Shown: positions 1 to 7,329, counted from the first letter of the stretch. The stretch is 21,186 bases of DNA from DATBDE01 sp045805605 (GCA_045805605.1 JBJMKX010000060.1:1-21186); one strand, 5' to 3'. Notes: generated by a model from the sequence alone, not told the origin. Program-made: numbers and translations.

Positions 1-861
<861 letters not shown>

Positions 862-865
862 GCAT

Positions 866-897
866 CGAGCCGGACGTGCGCTTCTGGCGCAGGCTCG
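866..897 (+). terminator. imperfect hairpin after the acyl-CoA dehydrogenase gene
   Basis: Outer arms CGAGCC (866-871) and GGCTCG (892-897) enclose an inner stem TGCGC (877-881) / GCGCA (887-891) with a 5-nt loop; the left side has a 5-nt bulge. It starts 5 nt after the stop codon, between two convergent genes. There is no T-tract, so intrinsic termination is only a guess. Nothing else stands out in 862-944. Confidence 0.35.
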
Positions 898-944
898 AGA
901 AGAACGACGAGGTGGACTGGGGGTCGGTCGCCGCGACGCCGGCG

Positions 945-2372
945 TCAGGAGCCGCGGGCCTTTGCCAGCAGCTCGTCGTGCGAGGCGAGCTTGACCCGCG
1001 GGCGCTCGGCGGCGCGGCCCCGCTCGCGCTCGTGCGCGTCGATCGCGCGCCAGCCCTCGACGGTCACGAGGTTCGGCTTGCGCTCGGCGAGCAGCGCGTC
1101 GAGCTCCTCGCGCGTGCCCTCGGCCTCCGGCAGGGCGCCGTCGCGCAGGTCCTGCACCAGGCACGCCACCGTCTCGGCCGCGTCCCGCTTGTTCGTGCCG
1201 AGGATCCCGGTCGGCCCGCGCTTGATCCAGCCCACCGTGTAGACGCCCGGGAGATGCTGGCCCTCGGCATCCAGGACCCGCCCGCGCTCGTTGCGCAACA
1301 CGAACCGGCGCTCGTCGAAGGGCACGTCCGGTAGCGGCACCGCCTGGTAGCCGACCGACCGCAGGACGAGCCCACACTCGATCGTCTCGATGTCGTCGCT
1401 GGCCGGACGCGCCCGCAGGGCGCCGGACTCGTCGCGGACGATCTCGTTGCGTGCAACCTCGAGCCCCAAACGCGGTCGTCCGCCGGCCTGGGGCCGCCGG
1501 CTCGACCGCTCTCCCTGCACCCGTCCCTCGCCGCGAATCGCCACCGGCGAGCGCAGGAAGCGCAGAACGATCCGTCGTCCGGTGTCGACGCGCGGCGGCC
1601 GGTCCGCGAACTCGCGCAACAGCTCGACGTTCTTGCGCGCGGTGAAGGTGCCCTCCTGCTCGAGCCACGCCCGGGAGACGGGGTCGAGCTCGACCTCTGT
1701 GGCGTCGACGCGCAGGTCGACGCTTTCGAGCCGGCCGAGGTCGCGCAGCTCCGCGCTCGTGAACGCCGCCTGGGCGGGGCCGCGGCGTCCGAGGACCACG
1801 ATCTCCTCGATCCGGCTGCCCCGCAGCGTTTCGAGCGCGTGCTCGGCGATGTCCGTGCGCTCGAGCTCCGCGGGGCTCAGCGCGAGGATCCGGGTGACGT
1901 CGGCGGCGACGTTCCCGTTGCCCACCACCACCGCGCGCGGCGTGTCGAGGTCGAACTCGAGGTCCCGATAGTCGGGGTGGCCGTTGTACCAAGCCACGAA
2001 TTCGGTGGCGGGGACGCTGCCGGGCAGGTCCTCGCCGGGGATCCCGAGCGACTTGTCGGTCTGGGCGCCCGTGGCGTAGATGACGGCGTCGTAGTGGCGC
2101 ATGAGCTCGGCATGGCTGAGGTCGACGCCCACCTCGACGTTCGCGAACAGGCGGCAGCCGCGGCCGAGGGTCTGGCGGTCGAACGTGTCCTCCAGGCGCT
2201 TGATCTCCTGGTGGTCGGGGGCGACCCCGCCGCGCAGCAGTCCCCACGGCGTGGGCAGGCGCTCGAACAGGTCGATCTCGACCTTGCCGCGCGCGCGCAG
2301 CAGCGACGCGGCGGCGAAGGCGCCGGCCGGGCCCGCGCCGACGATCGCGACTCGCGGGTGCCGCCCAGCCAT
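945..2372 (-). CDS. fprA: ferredoxin-NADP+ reductase, FprA/adrenodoxin-reductase type
   Basis: Two-dinucleotide-binding flavoprotein that moves electrons between NADPH and ferredoxin. The 475 residues match the usual length (about 455 in mycobacterial FprA). The FAD P-loop GAGPAG is at residues 12-17, the NADP-binding GNGNVAADVT at 151-160, and the C-terminal FAD motif GWIKRGPTGILGTNKRDA at about 381-398. The open frame runs much further upstream, but ATG at 2372 is chosen because it directly precedes the FAD fold and overlaps the ferredoxin stop as TGATG, which implies translational coupling. An Arg-rich insertion near residues 283-300 looks lineage-specific. The natural redox partner is the adjacent ferredoxin; the final acceptor (P450, desaturase or other) is not visible here. 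Confidence 0.94.
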   Translation of the reverse strand: MAGRHPRVAIVGAGPAGAFAAASLLRARGKVEIDLFERLPTPWGLLRGGVAPDHQEIKRLEDTFDRQTLGRGCRLFANVEVGVDLSHAELMRHYDAVIYATGAQTDKSLGIPGEDLPGSVPATEFVAWYNGHPDYRDLEFDLDTPRAVVVGNGNVAADVTRILALSPAELERTDIAEHALETLRGSRIEEIVVLGRRGPAQAAFTSAELRDLGRLESVDLRVDATEVELDPVSRAWLEQEGTFTARKNVELLREFADRPPRVDTGRRIVLRFLRSPVAIRGEGRVQGERSSRRPQAGGRPRLGLEVARNEIVRDESGALRARPASDDIETIECGLVLRSVGYQAVPLPDVPFDERRFVLRNERGRVLDAEGQHLPGVYTVGWIKRGPTGILGTNKRDAAETVACLVQDLRDGALPEAEGTREELDALLAERKPNLVTVEGWRAIDAHERERGRAAERPRVKLASHDELLAKARGS

Positions 2373-2653
2373 CAGGCGGCGGTGCGCTCCGCCGTGCTGC
2401 GCTCGACGAAGAACTCGGCGTTGAGATCGAGCGCGTAGGCGAACTTCTCCGGGACGTCGAAGTCGGGGAAGATGGCGTCCACCGGGCACGCCTCGACGCA
2501 GGCGTCGCAGTCGATGCAGACCGCCGGGTCGATGTACAGCTGCTCGGCGGTCTCGAAGTCCGCCGCCCCGGGCTTGGGATGGATGCAGTCGACCGGGCAG
2601 ACCTCGATGCACGAGTCGTCCTTGATGCAGCTGCCCGCGATGACGTAGGTCAT
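2372..2653 (-). CDS. seven-iron ferredoxin ([3Fe-4S][4Fe-4S])
   Basis: Small cytosolic electron carrier of 93 residues. Cysteines are at 9, 15, 19, 23 and 46, 49, 52, 56. The second group is a normal C-x2-C-x2-C-x3-CP motif. In the first, C9-x5-C15-x3-C19-P lacks the middle Cys of an 8Fe protein and has Asp12/Asp13 nearby, which predicts a [3Fe-4S] cluster as in Azotobacter FdI and mycobacterial ferredoxins; those usually have C-x7-C, so the spacing is two residues short. The ATG at 2653 gives the family-typical N-terminus MTYVIAGSC; upstream in-frame starts add unrelated sequence. It is the first gene of a two-gene unit with fprA. A TACCCT box lies 7 nt before the start, so the mRNA may be leaderless. 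Confidence 0.95.
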   Translation of the reverse strand: MTYVIAGSCIKDDSCIEVCPVDCIHPKPGAADFETAEQLYIDPAVCIDCDACVEACPVDAIFPDFDVPEKFAYALDLNAEFFVERSTAERTAA

Positions 2654-2660
2654 GGCTTCG

Positions 2661-2666
2661 AGGGTA
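2661..2666 (-). promoter_or_regulatory. putative -10 box of the ferredoxin-fprA unit
   Basis: TACCCT read on the minus strand fits the actinobacterial TANNNT -10 pattern and ends exactly 7 nt before the ferredoxin ATG, the spacing expected for a leaderless transcript. No convincing -35 was found. Confidence 0.4.
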
Positions 2667-2678
2667 CTGTGAGTGGGC

Positions 2679-2696
2679 GCGCCGGATGACCGGCGC
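2679..2696. promoter_or_regulatory. perfect 7-4-7 palindrome between ferredoxin and padR
   Basis: GCGCCGG-ATGA-CCGGCGC is a perfect inverted repeat in the 89-nt divergent intergenic region, just upstream of the putative ferredoxin -10. Its position suits an operator for a dimeric regulator such as the adjacent PadR protein, but it lacks the ATGT/ACAT half-sites of classical PadR boxes. Role is inferred from position only. Confidence 0.4.
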
Positions 2697-2742
2697 AGGC
2701 CGTGCGTGCCGGCATTCGTAGCGCCCTGATACAACCTCCCCG

Positions 2743-3156
2743 ATGGCGGCCGACCGCCGCACCACGCAGGCCGTCGCCGAGGCGGCTGCGCGCGGGCCCG
2801 GGACGACCGATCCGCTCCTGGGCGAGCTGCGCCGCAGCGGCCTGCTCCCGCTCCTCGTGCTGCACTTCATCGCCGAAGCCCCGTCGTACGGCAACCAGCT
2901 CATGGAGCGGATCGAGACGCTGAGCGGAGGCGCGCTCGCGGTCAATCCGAACACGATGTATCCGCTTCTGCGCTCGCTCGAGGCCAAGGCGCTCGTACGC
3001 GGCGAGTGGGAGCATCCCGAGCGCCGCTCGCGCCGGTTCTACCGCATCACCCCGGCCGGCCGCGACGAGCTCGAGCGCCTGACCGCCGAACTCGGGCCGC
3101 GGCTGGATGCCATCGCCGCCGCCGTCGAGCTCATCCGCCGCGAGGTGCTCGGCTAG
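2743..3156 (+). CDS. PadR-family transcriptional regulator
   Basis: 137-residue winged-helix protein. The PadR domain spans about residues 30-110: LLPLLVLHFIAEAPSYGNQL forms the first helices, VNPNTMYPLLRSLEAKALV the recognition helix region, and RRSRRFYRITPAGRDEL the wing. A short C-terminal helix (115-137) probably dimerises. PadR proteins are usually ligand-responsive repressors that control their own or a neighbouring gene. This one is divergent from ferredoxin-fprA and first in a plus-strand run with the SRPBCC and beta-oxidation genes, so either side could be its target. ATG at 2743 has no clear Shine-Dalgarno site. Confidence 0.93.
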   Translation: MAADRRTTQAVAEAAARGPGTTDPLLGELRRSGLLPLLVLHFIAEAPSYGNQLMERIETLSGGALAVNPNTMYPLLRSLEAKALVRGEWEHPERRSRRFYRITPAGRDELERLTAELGPRLDAIAAAVELIRREVLG

Positions 3157-3205
3157 ATGGCTGATTCCATGACCCCACGCGCGGCCGGGAAATCAACCAT
3201 CTAGC
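3152..3205. repeat. long inverted repeat (15-bp arms, 24-nt spacer) between padR and the SRPBCC gene
   Basis: Left arm GCTAGATGGCTGATT (3152-3166) and right arm AATCAACCATCTAGC (3191-3205) pair at 14 of 15 positions. The left arm contains the padR stop TAG; the right arm ends one base before the GTG start of the next gene. Transcribed, it would form a strong hairpin covering the whole intergenic region and the ribosome-loading site of the downstream gene. It could instead be a DNA operator. There is no T-tract. Confidence 0.75.
3157..3204 (+). CDS. possible 15-residue leader ORF in the padR-SRPBCC gap
   Basis: An ATG directly abuts the padR stop (TAG then ATG) and opens a 15-codon frame, MADSMTPRAAGKSTI, ending in TAG only 2 nt before the GTG of the SRPBCC gene. 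The frame lies wholly inside the inverted repeat at 3152-3205. Ribosomes finishing padR could reinitiate here and melt the hairpin, which would make the next gene depend on upstream translation. There is no separate Shine-Dalgarno site. That it is translated is conjecture. Confidence 0.25.
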   Translation: MADSMTPRAAGKSTI

Positions 3206-3206
3206 G

Positions 3207-3671
3207 GTGGGCAAGGCGCGCGCTTCCGTGCAGGTGCCCGGCTTCCGTGCCTCGGAGGCCGAGGCGCTGTGGTACGACACCAGCCGCTGGCCGACCTTCG
3301 TCGACGGCTTCGCGCACGTCGTCAGCATGGAGGGCGAGTGGCCCGCGGCCCCGTCCACGCTCGTCTGGCAGTCGACGCCGGCGGGGCGGGGACGCGTACT
3401 CGAGCGCGTGACCGAGTACGAACCCCGCCTGGGGCAGACGGCCCAGGTGGAGGACCCCAAGATGAGCGCCACCCAGCGGATCGCCTTCACGCCCGCCGAG
3501 GACGGCGTCGAGGTGACGCTGTCGATGGAGTACACCCTCAAGGAGGGCGGGCCGCTGCGCCCGTTCATGGACTTCCTGTTCATCCGCCGGGCGGTCACCG
3601 ACGCGCTCAAGCGCACCGTGCAGCGCTTCGCGCGCGAGCTCGAGACCGACGCGGAGATGGCCGGCGAATAG
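3207..3671 (+). CDS. SRPBCC-family (polyketide cyclase/START-like) protein
   Basis: 154-residue protein with the helix-grip layout of SRPBCC proteins, which bind a hydrophobic ligand in a curved beta-sheet closed by a long C-terminal helix. The N-terminal SVQVPGFRASEAEALWYD followed by WPTFVDGFAHVV is the usual start (strand, then the W-P-x-F segment), and the C-terminal FLFIRRAVTDALKRTVQRFAREL is the long helix. No catalytic residues can be named; lipid or aromatic ligand binding, or a coenzyme-Q-binding-like role, are equally possible. The GTG at 3207 is the first start after the padR stop and begins the fold correctly. It sits between padR and a beta-oxidation gene with gaps of about 50 nt, probably in one operon. 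Confidence 0.85.
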   Translation: MGKARASVQVPGFRASEAEALWYDTSRWPTFVDGFAHVVSMEGEWPAAPSTLVWQSTPAGRGRVLERVTEYEPRLGQTAQVEDPKMSATQRIAFTPAEDGVEVTLSMEYTLKEGGPLRPFMDFLFIRRAVTDALKRTVQRFARELETDAEMAGE

Positions 3672-3721
3672 ATGGATACCCTTCCGCGCCTTCCAACCAG
3701 AAAGGGTCGCTGAAAGCCAGC
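3672..3721 (+). promoter_or_regulatory. gap before the beta-oxidation gene: 13-codon ORF and weak hairpin
   Basis: ATG again abuts the upstream stop (TAG then ATGG, as after padR) and opens a 13-codon frame, MDTLPRLPTRKGR, ending at 3713, 8 nt before the next ATG. ACCCTT (3678-3683) and AAGGGT (3702-3707) could pair. A purine-rich AGAAAGGG (3700-3707) lies about 14 nt before the start codon, far for a Shine-Dalgarno site of the next gene. Function is unproven. Confidence 0.25.
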
Positions 3722-5719
3722 ATGTTCGTGTTCAAGGCCGCCGTCGTCGGCGCTGGGACGATGGGCGGCCAGATCGCCCAGACCATCGCCGCCGCGGGAA
3801 TCCCCGTGGTCCTCAAGGACGTCTCGCAGGAGTTCGTCGACGCCGGGCTGACCGAGGCCCGCAACGTGACCGCCGGCCAGATGGGGCGGCTGGTCAACAA
3901 GGAGAAGCTCACCCAGGAGCAGGCCGACCGGCAGGTCGAGGACGTCGTCGGTCGCATCACCGGCACCACCACCTACGAGGGATTCGGCGACGTCGATTTT
4001 GTCGTCGAGGCGGTGCCCGAGCGCATGGCGATCAAGCAGGCGGTGTTCGCGGAGCTCGACGCGGTCACTCCCGGCCACGCCATCCTCGCCTCCAACACCT
4101 CGTCGCTTTCGATCACCGAGATCGGGGACGCGACCCTGCGGCCGGAGAAGGTCTGCGGCTTCCACTACTTCTATCCGGCGTCGGTACTGCCGCTGGTCGA
4201 GATCGTCGAGGGTGACGACACCGACCCCGACACCGTCACGACCGCGGTCAACTTCGCCCAGGCGATCCGCAAGCAGCCGATCACCTGCGCCGAGGTCCCC
4301 GGCTTCGTCGTCAACCGCATCCTGAACCGCGGCGTCAGCGAGATCTGGCGCGCGCAAGAGGATGGCGGGCTGTCGATCAAGAAGATCGACGAGGCCGCGG
4401 TGGCCGCCAACGTCGCCCCGATGGGCCCGTTCACGCTCATCGACCTGCTCGGGCTCGACACCGTCTTCCACGTCGCCGAGCACCTCAACGAGAGCTACGG
4501 CGACCGCTTCTACGTCCCCAAGGGCATGCGCAAGCTCGTCGAGGCCGGCAAGCTCGGGGCCAAGACCGGCGGCGAGGGCTTCTACAAGGACGGCGAGCCG
4601 AACCTCCCCGGCGAGGCCGACCCGCCTGAGAACCTCGCCGAGCTACAGCAGCTCGCCGCACTGCGCGAGGCCTGCCTGGTGCTCGAGGAGGGCGTCGCCA
4701 CGTCGCGCGACATCGACTTCGGCCTCATGGGGGGCGCCGGCATGGACCCGCGCCGGGGCCTGCTGCCGCCGTTCTGGCGCGCCGATGTCGACGGCCTCGA
4801 CGTCCTGCTCGAGAAGATGGAGCAGGCCGAGGAGGAGCACGGCGAGCGCTTCTCGCCGCCCACGATCCTCAAGCGCCTGGTCGCGCAGGGCCGGCTCGGG
4901 GTCAAGTCCGGCCAGGGGTTCTACCCCTACCCGCAGCCCGACGCGGGCGACCAGGCCGACACGGTCAAGCTCGAGACGCGCGGCACGGTCGCCATCGCGT
5001 GGCTGGCCAACCTCCCGATGAACGCGCTCTCGCCGAGCGTCGTCCGCGACCTGCAGACCGTGTGGGAGCGGGTCACCGCGAGCGGCGACGTCCGCGCCCT
5101 GGTGATCGCCTCCACCGTGCCGTTGCTGTTCAGCGCGGGCGCCGACATCAAGGCCTTCACTTCGATGGACGAGGCGGGTGGCCGCGAGCTCAGCGACGGC
5201 GCCCACGCCATGTTCCGCGACTTCGGCGCCAACAGGGTCACGACGATCGCAGCGGTCAACGGGATCGCGTTCGGCGGCGGCTGCGAGCTCGCGATGGCGT
5301 GCGACGTGCGCCTGGCCGCCCGGTCGGCCCTGTTCGGCCAGCCCGAGATCAAGCTCGGGATCATCCCCGGCTTCGGGGGCACCCAGCGACTGCCGCGCCT
5401 GGTCGGCGACGCCAAGGCGGTCGAGATGAACCTGATCGGCGACGCCATCCGCGCCGAGGAGGCGTTCGAGTACGGCCTCGTCAACCGCGTGCTGCCCGAC
5501 CACGAGCTGTTCGATGCGGCACTGGGCTACGCCCGGCGGCTGGCCGAGCAGGCGCCGCTCGCCGTCGAGCAGATCAAGCAGGTGTCGCACCGCCCCGACA
5601 TCGACGACGGGATCGAGGCCGAGAAGCAGGCGTTCGCGACGGTCTTCCAGACCGAGGACGCGCGCGAGGGCATCAGCGCGTTCCTCGAGAAGCGAAGCGC
5701 TACGTTCACCGGGAAGTGA
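3722..5719 (+). CDS. bifunctional 3-hydroxyacyl-CoA dehydrogenase / enoyl-CoA hydratase (dehydrogenase domain first)
   Basis: 665-residue enzyme for two successive beta-oxidation steps: hydration of enoyl-CoA and NAD-dependent oxidation of 3-hydroxyacyl-CoA. The NAD-binding GAGTMGGQ is at residues 10-17; the dehydrogenase dyad is His148 and Glu160 (12 apart, as in the family); Ser127 and Asn198 are in the usual SNTSSLS and PGFVVNR motifs. A second dehydrogenase-type C-terminal domain spans about 305-403. The hydratase (about 415-665) has both catalytic glutamates, Glu522 in GGGCELA and Glu542 in GQPEI. Domain order is that of Bacillus FadN, reversed from E. coli FadB. Tyr151 replaces the Asn of the usual HFFNP motif. 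The ATG at 3722 was chosen because the Rossmann fold starts there; the frame is open upstream. The sirtuin GTG overlaps its stop. Confidence 0.95.
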   Translation: MFVFKAAVVGAGTMGGQIAQTIAAAGIPVVLKDVSQEFVDAGLTEARNVTAGQMGRLVNKEKLTQEQADRQVEDVVGRITGTTTYEGFGDVDFVVEAVPERMAIKQAVFAELDAVTPGHAILASNTSSLSITEIGDATLRPEKVCGFHYFYPASVLPLVEIVEGDDTDPDTVTTAVNFAQAIRKQPITCAEVPGFVVNRILNRGVSEIWRAQEDGGLSIKKIDEAAVAANVAPMGPFTLIDLLGLDTVFHVAEHLNESYGDRFYVPKGMRKLVEAGKLGAKTGGEGFYKDGEPNLPGEADPPENLAELQQLAALREACLVLEEGVATSRDIDFGLMGGAGMDPRRGLLPPFWRADVDGLDVLLEKMEQAEEEHGERFSPPTILKRLVAQGRLGVKSGQGFYPYPQPDAGDQADTVKLETRGTVAIAWLANLPMNALSPSVVRDLQTVWERVTASGDVRALVIASTVPLLFSAGADIKAFTSMDEAGGRELSDGAHAMFRDFGANRVTTIAAVNGIAFGGGCELAMACDVRLAARSALFGQPEIKLGIIPGFGGTQRLPRLVGDAKAVEMNLIGDAIRAEEAFEYGLVNRVLPDHELFDAALGYARRLAEQAPLAVEQIKQVSHRPDIDDGIEAEKQAFATVFQTEDAREGISAFLEKRSATFTGK

Positions 5720-6474
5720 CCGTCGCCTCGGACATCGAGGTCCAGCGCCTGGCCTCACTCGTGCGCGATGCCGACTCCGTCGTCGCGCTGACCGGGGCCG
5801 GGATCTCGGTGCCGTCGGGGATCCCGGACTTCCGCTCGCCCGGCACCGGCCTGTGGGAGAAGGTCGACCCGATGGAGGTCGCTCACATCGACGTGTTCCG
5901 GCGGGACCCCGAGCGGTTCTGGCACTTCTACGGGGACCGGTTCGCGACGCTGCGCACCAAGGAGCCCAACGGCGCGCACCGGGCGCTGGTAGCCCTCGAG
6001 CAGGCGGGGCACTTGGAGGCGGTCATCACCCAAAACATCGACCAGCTGCACCGCCGGGCGGGGACGCGTGAGCTGGTCGAGGTGCACGGCTCGATCGCGA
6101 CGTGCTCGTGCCTTGCGTGCCGCGCGTCGGTCGAGCTCGACGATGCGCGGGGCCGCCTTGCCGCCGACCCGACCGGCGTGCCCCGCTGCGACTGCGGGCA
6201 GCCGCTCAAGCCCGACGTCGTCCTGTTCGGTGAGATGCTCGACGCGGCGCGGATGGAGCGTGCGTTCGCGCTGGCCGGCGGCGCGGACGTCCTGTTGTGC
6301 ATCGGCACCTCGCTCGAGGTCTATCCGGTGGCCGGACTGCCCGACGTCACCCTGCGCAGCGGTGGCGCTGTGGCCATCGTCACGCAGGGACCGACGCCGT
6401 TTGACCGCGAGGCGCGGGTGCGCCTCGGGGGCGACGTGGTCTCCGAGCTCGAGGCGCTCGTCGCCGCGCTCTAA
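5716..6474 (+). CDS. cobB: NAD-dependent protein deacylase (sirtuin, CobB/SIRT5-like)
   Basis: 252-residue sirtuin that removes acyl groups from lysines using NAD+. Motifs: GAGIS (27-31) with SGIPDFRSP (34-42) for NAD, TQNIDQLH (105-112), catalytic His124 in EVHGS, and GTSLEVYP (197-204). Tyr72 and Arg75 (FYGDR) match the Tyr-x-x-Arg pair that lets CobB and SIRT5 accept succinyl or malonyl lysine, and the following KEPNGAHRA resembles SIRT5. The zinc ribbon has C132-x2-C135 and then C158-x-C160, one residue short of the usual C-x2-C; an extra Cys130 is nearby. GTG at 5716 overlaps the preceding stop as GTGA, so it is translationally coupled to the beta-oxidation enzyme. This suggests control of acyl-CoA-derived lysine acylation. 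Confidence 0.95.
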   Translation: MTVASDIEVQRLASLVRDADSVVALTGAGISVPSGIPDFRSPGTGLWEKVDPMEVAHIDVFRRDPERFWHFYGDRFATLRTKEPNGAHRALVALEQAGHLEAVITQNIDQLHRRAGTRELVEVHGSIATCSCLACRASVELDDARGRLAADPTGVPRCDCGQPLKPDVVLFGEMLDAARMERAFALAGGADVLLCIGTSLEVYPVAGLPDVTLRSGGAVAIVTQGPTPFDREARVRLGGDVVSELEALVAAL

Positions 6475-7001
6475 TACGGCGAGCCGCCGCCCGACGAATC
6501 GCCGCCGGACTTGCTCTCTTCGCCGCCTTCGACCTTGGACCCGTTGGCGCCGACCACGTACCACTCGGCGCCGAAGGCGTCGATGCCCTGGCCCGCGGTC
6601 TGGCCGGCCTTCTTGTCGCCCTCGTAGTAGTAGAGCGGGTGGCCGTTGTAGGTCACCTGCTCTTTGCCGTCCGAGCGCTTGGTCGTCCCGAGCATCGACG
6701 CCTTGACGCCTGAGCCCGCCGCAGGCTTGCCGCTCGCCATGAGCGGCGGCCAGTCGTTGGCGCACTCGCCCGAGCACGTGCTCTGCGGGCTCTTGTCCTT
6801 CTCGAACAGGTACAGGGTGCGGCCGCTGGGACCGGTCAGGACGTCGCCGACGTCGGTCTTGTGCAGGTCGACCGTCGCGTTCGAGGCCTTCGCGGAGGAC
6901 GGCGACGACGTCTTGCCGCTGTCGCTGCTGCTCGAGGAGCCGCAGCCGGCGGCGACGAGGAGGGACACGATGGCGAGCGGGAGTGCGAGTCGAAGGAGCA
7001 T
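6471..7001 (-). CDS. lipoprotein with repeats of the COG4315 / PF03640 'secreted repeat' type
   Basis: 176-residue predicted lipoprotein. The signal peptide (residues 1-19) ends in lipobox VAAGC with the lipidated Cys20, followed by a Ser-rich spacer. The body carries two copies of the family motif: GRTLYLFEKD with CSGECANDWPPL, then GHPLYYYEGDK with GQGIDAFGAEWYVV (the Y-x-[FWY]-x-x-D pattern). The C-terminus is Gly/Ser-rich. The function of this family is unknown; it sits on the outer face of the membrane. The ATG at 7001 gives a proper signal peptide, whereas the long upstream extension of the frame does not look like protein. Its stop overlaps the sirtuin stop on the other strand (CTAA, 6471-6474), with no room for a separate terminator. 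Confidence 0.93.
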   Translation of the reverse strand: MLLRLALPLAIVSLLVAAGCGSSSSSDSGKTSSPSSAKASNATVDLHKTDVGDVLTGPSGRTLYLFEKDKSPQSTCSGECANDWPPLMASGKPAAGSGVKASMLGTTKRSDGKEQVTYNGHPLYYYEGDKKAGQTAGQGIDAFGAEWYVVGANGSKVEGGEESKSGGDSSGGGSPY

Positions 7002-7002
7002 G

Positions 7003-7022
7003 GGGGGAGATACGCGTCCCCC
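7003..7022 (-). terminator. GGGGGA/TCCCCC hairpin between the 95-residue ORF and the lipoprotein
   Basis: GGGGGA (7003-7008) and TCCCCC (7017-7022) form a 6-bp stem with an 8-nt loop directly upstream of the lipoprotein ATG and after the stop of the upstream minus-strand gene. It may reduce read-through or sequester the start region. It also lies around a TATCTC sequence that could be a -10 box for the lipoprotein. Both ideas are weak. Confidence 0.3.
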
Positions 7023-7041
7023 GCTGCCGCGGTTCGACGGC

Positions 7042-7329
7042 CTACGCGAAGCGGAGCGCCGCGCCCACGCGCCCCAGCGGCGTCGGCCGCGCCGGCGAAG
7101 CGAGCTGGGCGCGGCGCGTGTGGAGGAGGTCGACGAGCGCGCCGCTGGGCTGGAACGGGTCGGCCACCGCGCCACCGTCGTGGATGGACACCGCGGCCCA
7201 GAGGTCGTCTTCGACCTCGGCCACGACCAGCGGCTCTGAGGGCAGCGGCCGCGCGTCCAGCGTCGCCAGACGCTCGAGTGCGGCGCGATCGTCGGGATAG
7301 GCAATTCGGATGGTGAGCGACTGGGTCAT
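7042..7329 (-). CDS. small GNAT-like protein (N-terminal acetyltransferase-type fragment)
   Basis: 95-residue protein starting MTQSLTIRIAYPDD, like the first strand and helix of GNAT acetyltransferases, then LVVAEVEDDLWAAVSIHDGG like the next beta strands, then a short segment ADPFQPSGALVDLLHTRRAQL. The acetyl-CoA-binding R/Q-x-x-G-x-G/A motif is absent and the protein is about 50-60 residues shorter than a whole GNAT domain, so acetyltransferase activity is unlikely. My recollection is that such short proteins recur in actinobacteria, so it may be a stable family rather than a broken gene. ATG at 7329 is preferred; an in-frame upstream start would run through the shared promoter. It is divergent from the MocR-type regulator. 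Confidence 0.7.
   Translation of the reverse strand: MTQSLTIRIAYPDDRAALERLATLDARPLPSEPLVVAEVEDDLWAAVSIHDGGAVADPFQPSGALVDLLHTRRAQLASPARPTPLGRVGAALRFA

Noticed and set aside
876..1334. 152-codon plus-strand frame after the acyl-CoA dehydrogenase
   Set aside because: It is antisense to fprA and its protein shows only compositional similarity to other GC-rich shadows.
2372..2734. Longer 120-residue form of the ferredoxin
   Set aside because: The extra N-terminal residues are unlike ferredoxins and would cross the TACCCT box and palindrome; ATG 2653 gives the family-standard start.
3131..4483. 450-codon minus-strand frame opposite the SRPBCC and beta-oxidation genes
   Set aside because: Asp/Gly/Leu/Arg low-complexity translation typical of an antisense shadow; the sense gene has complete catalytic motifs.
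5727..6777. Long minus-strand frame opposite the sirtuin running from the lipoprotein region
   Set aside because: The sirtuin strand has all family motifs; this translation is Arg-rich and featureless.
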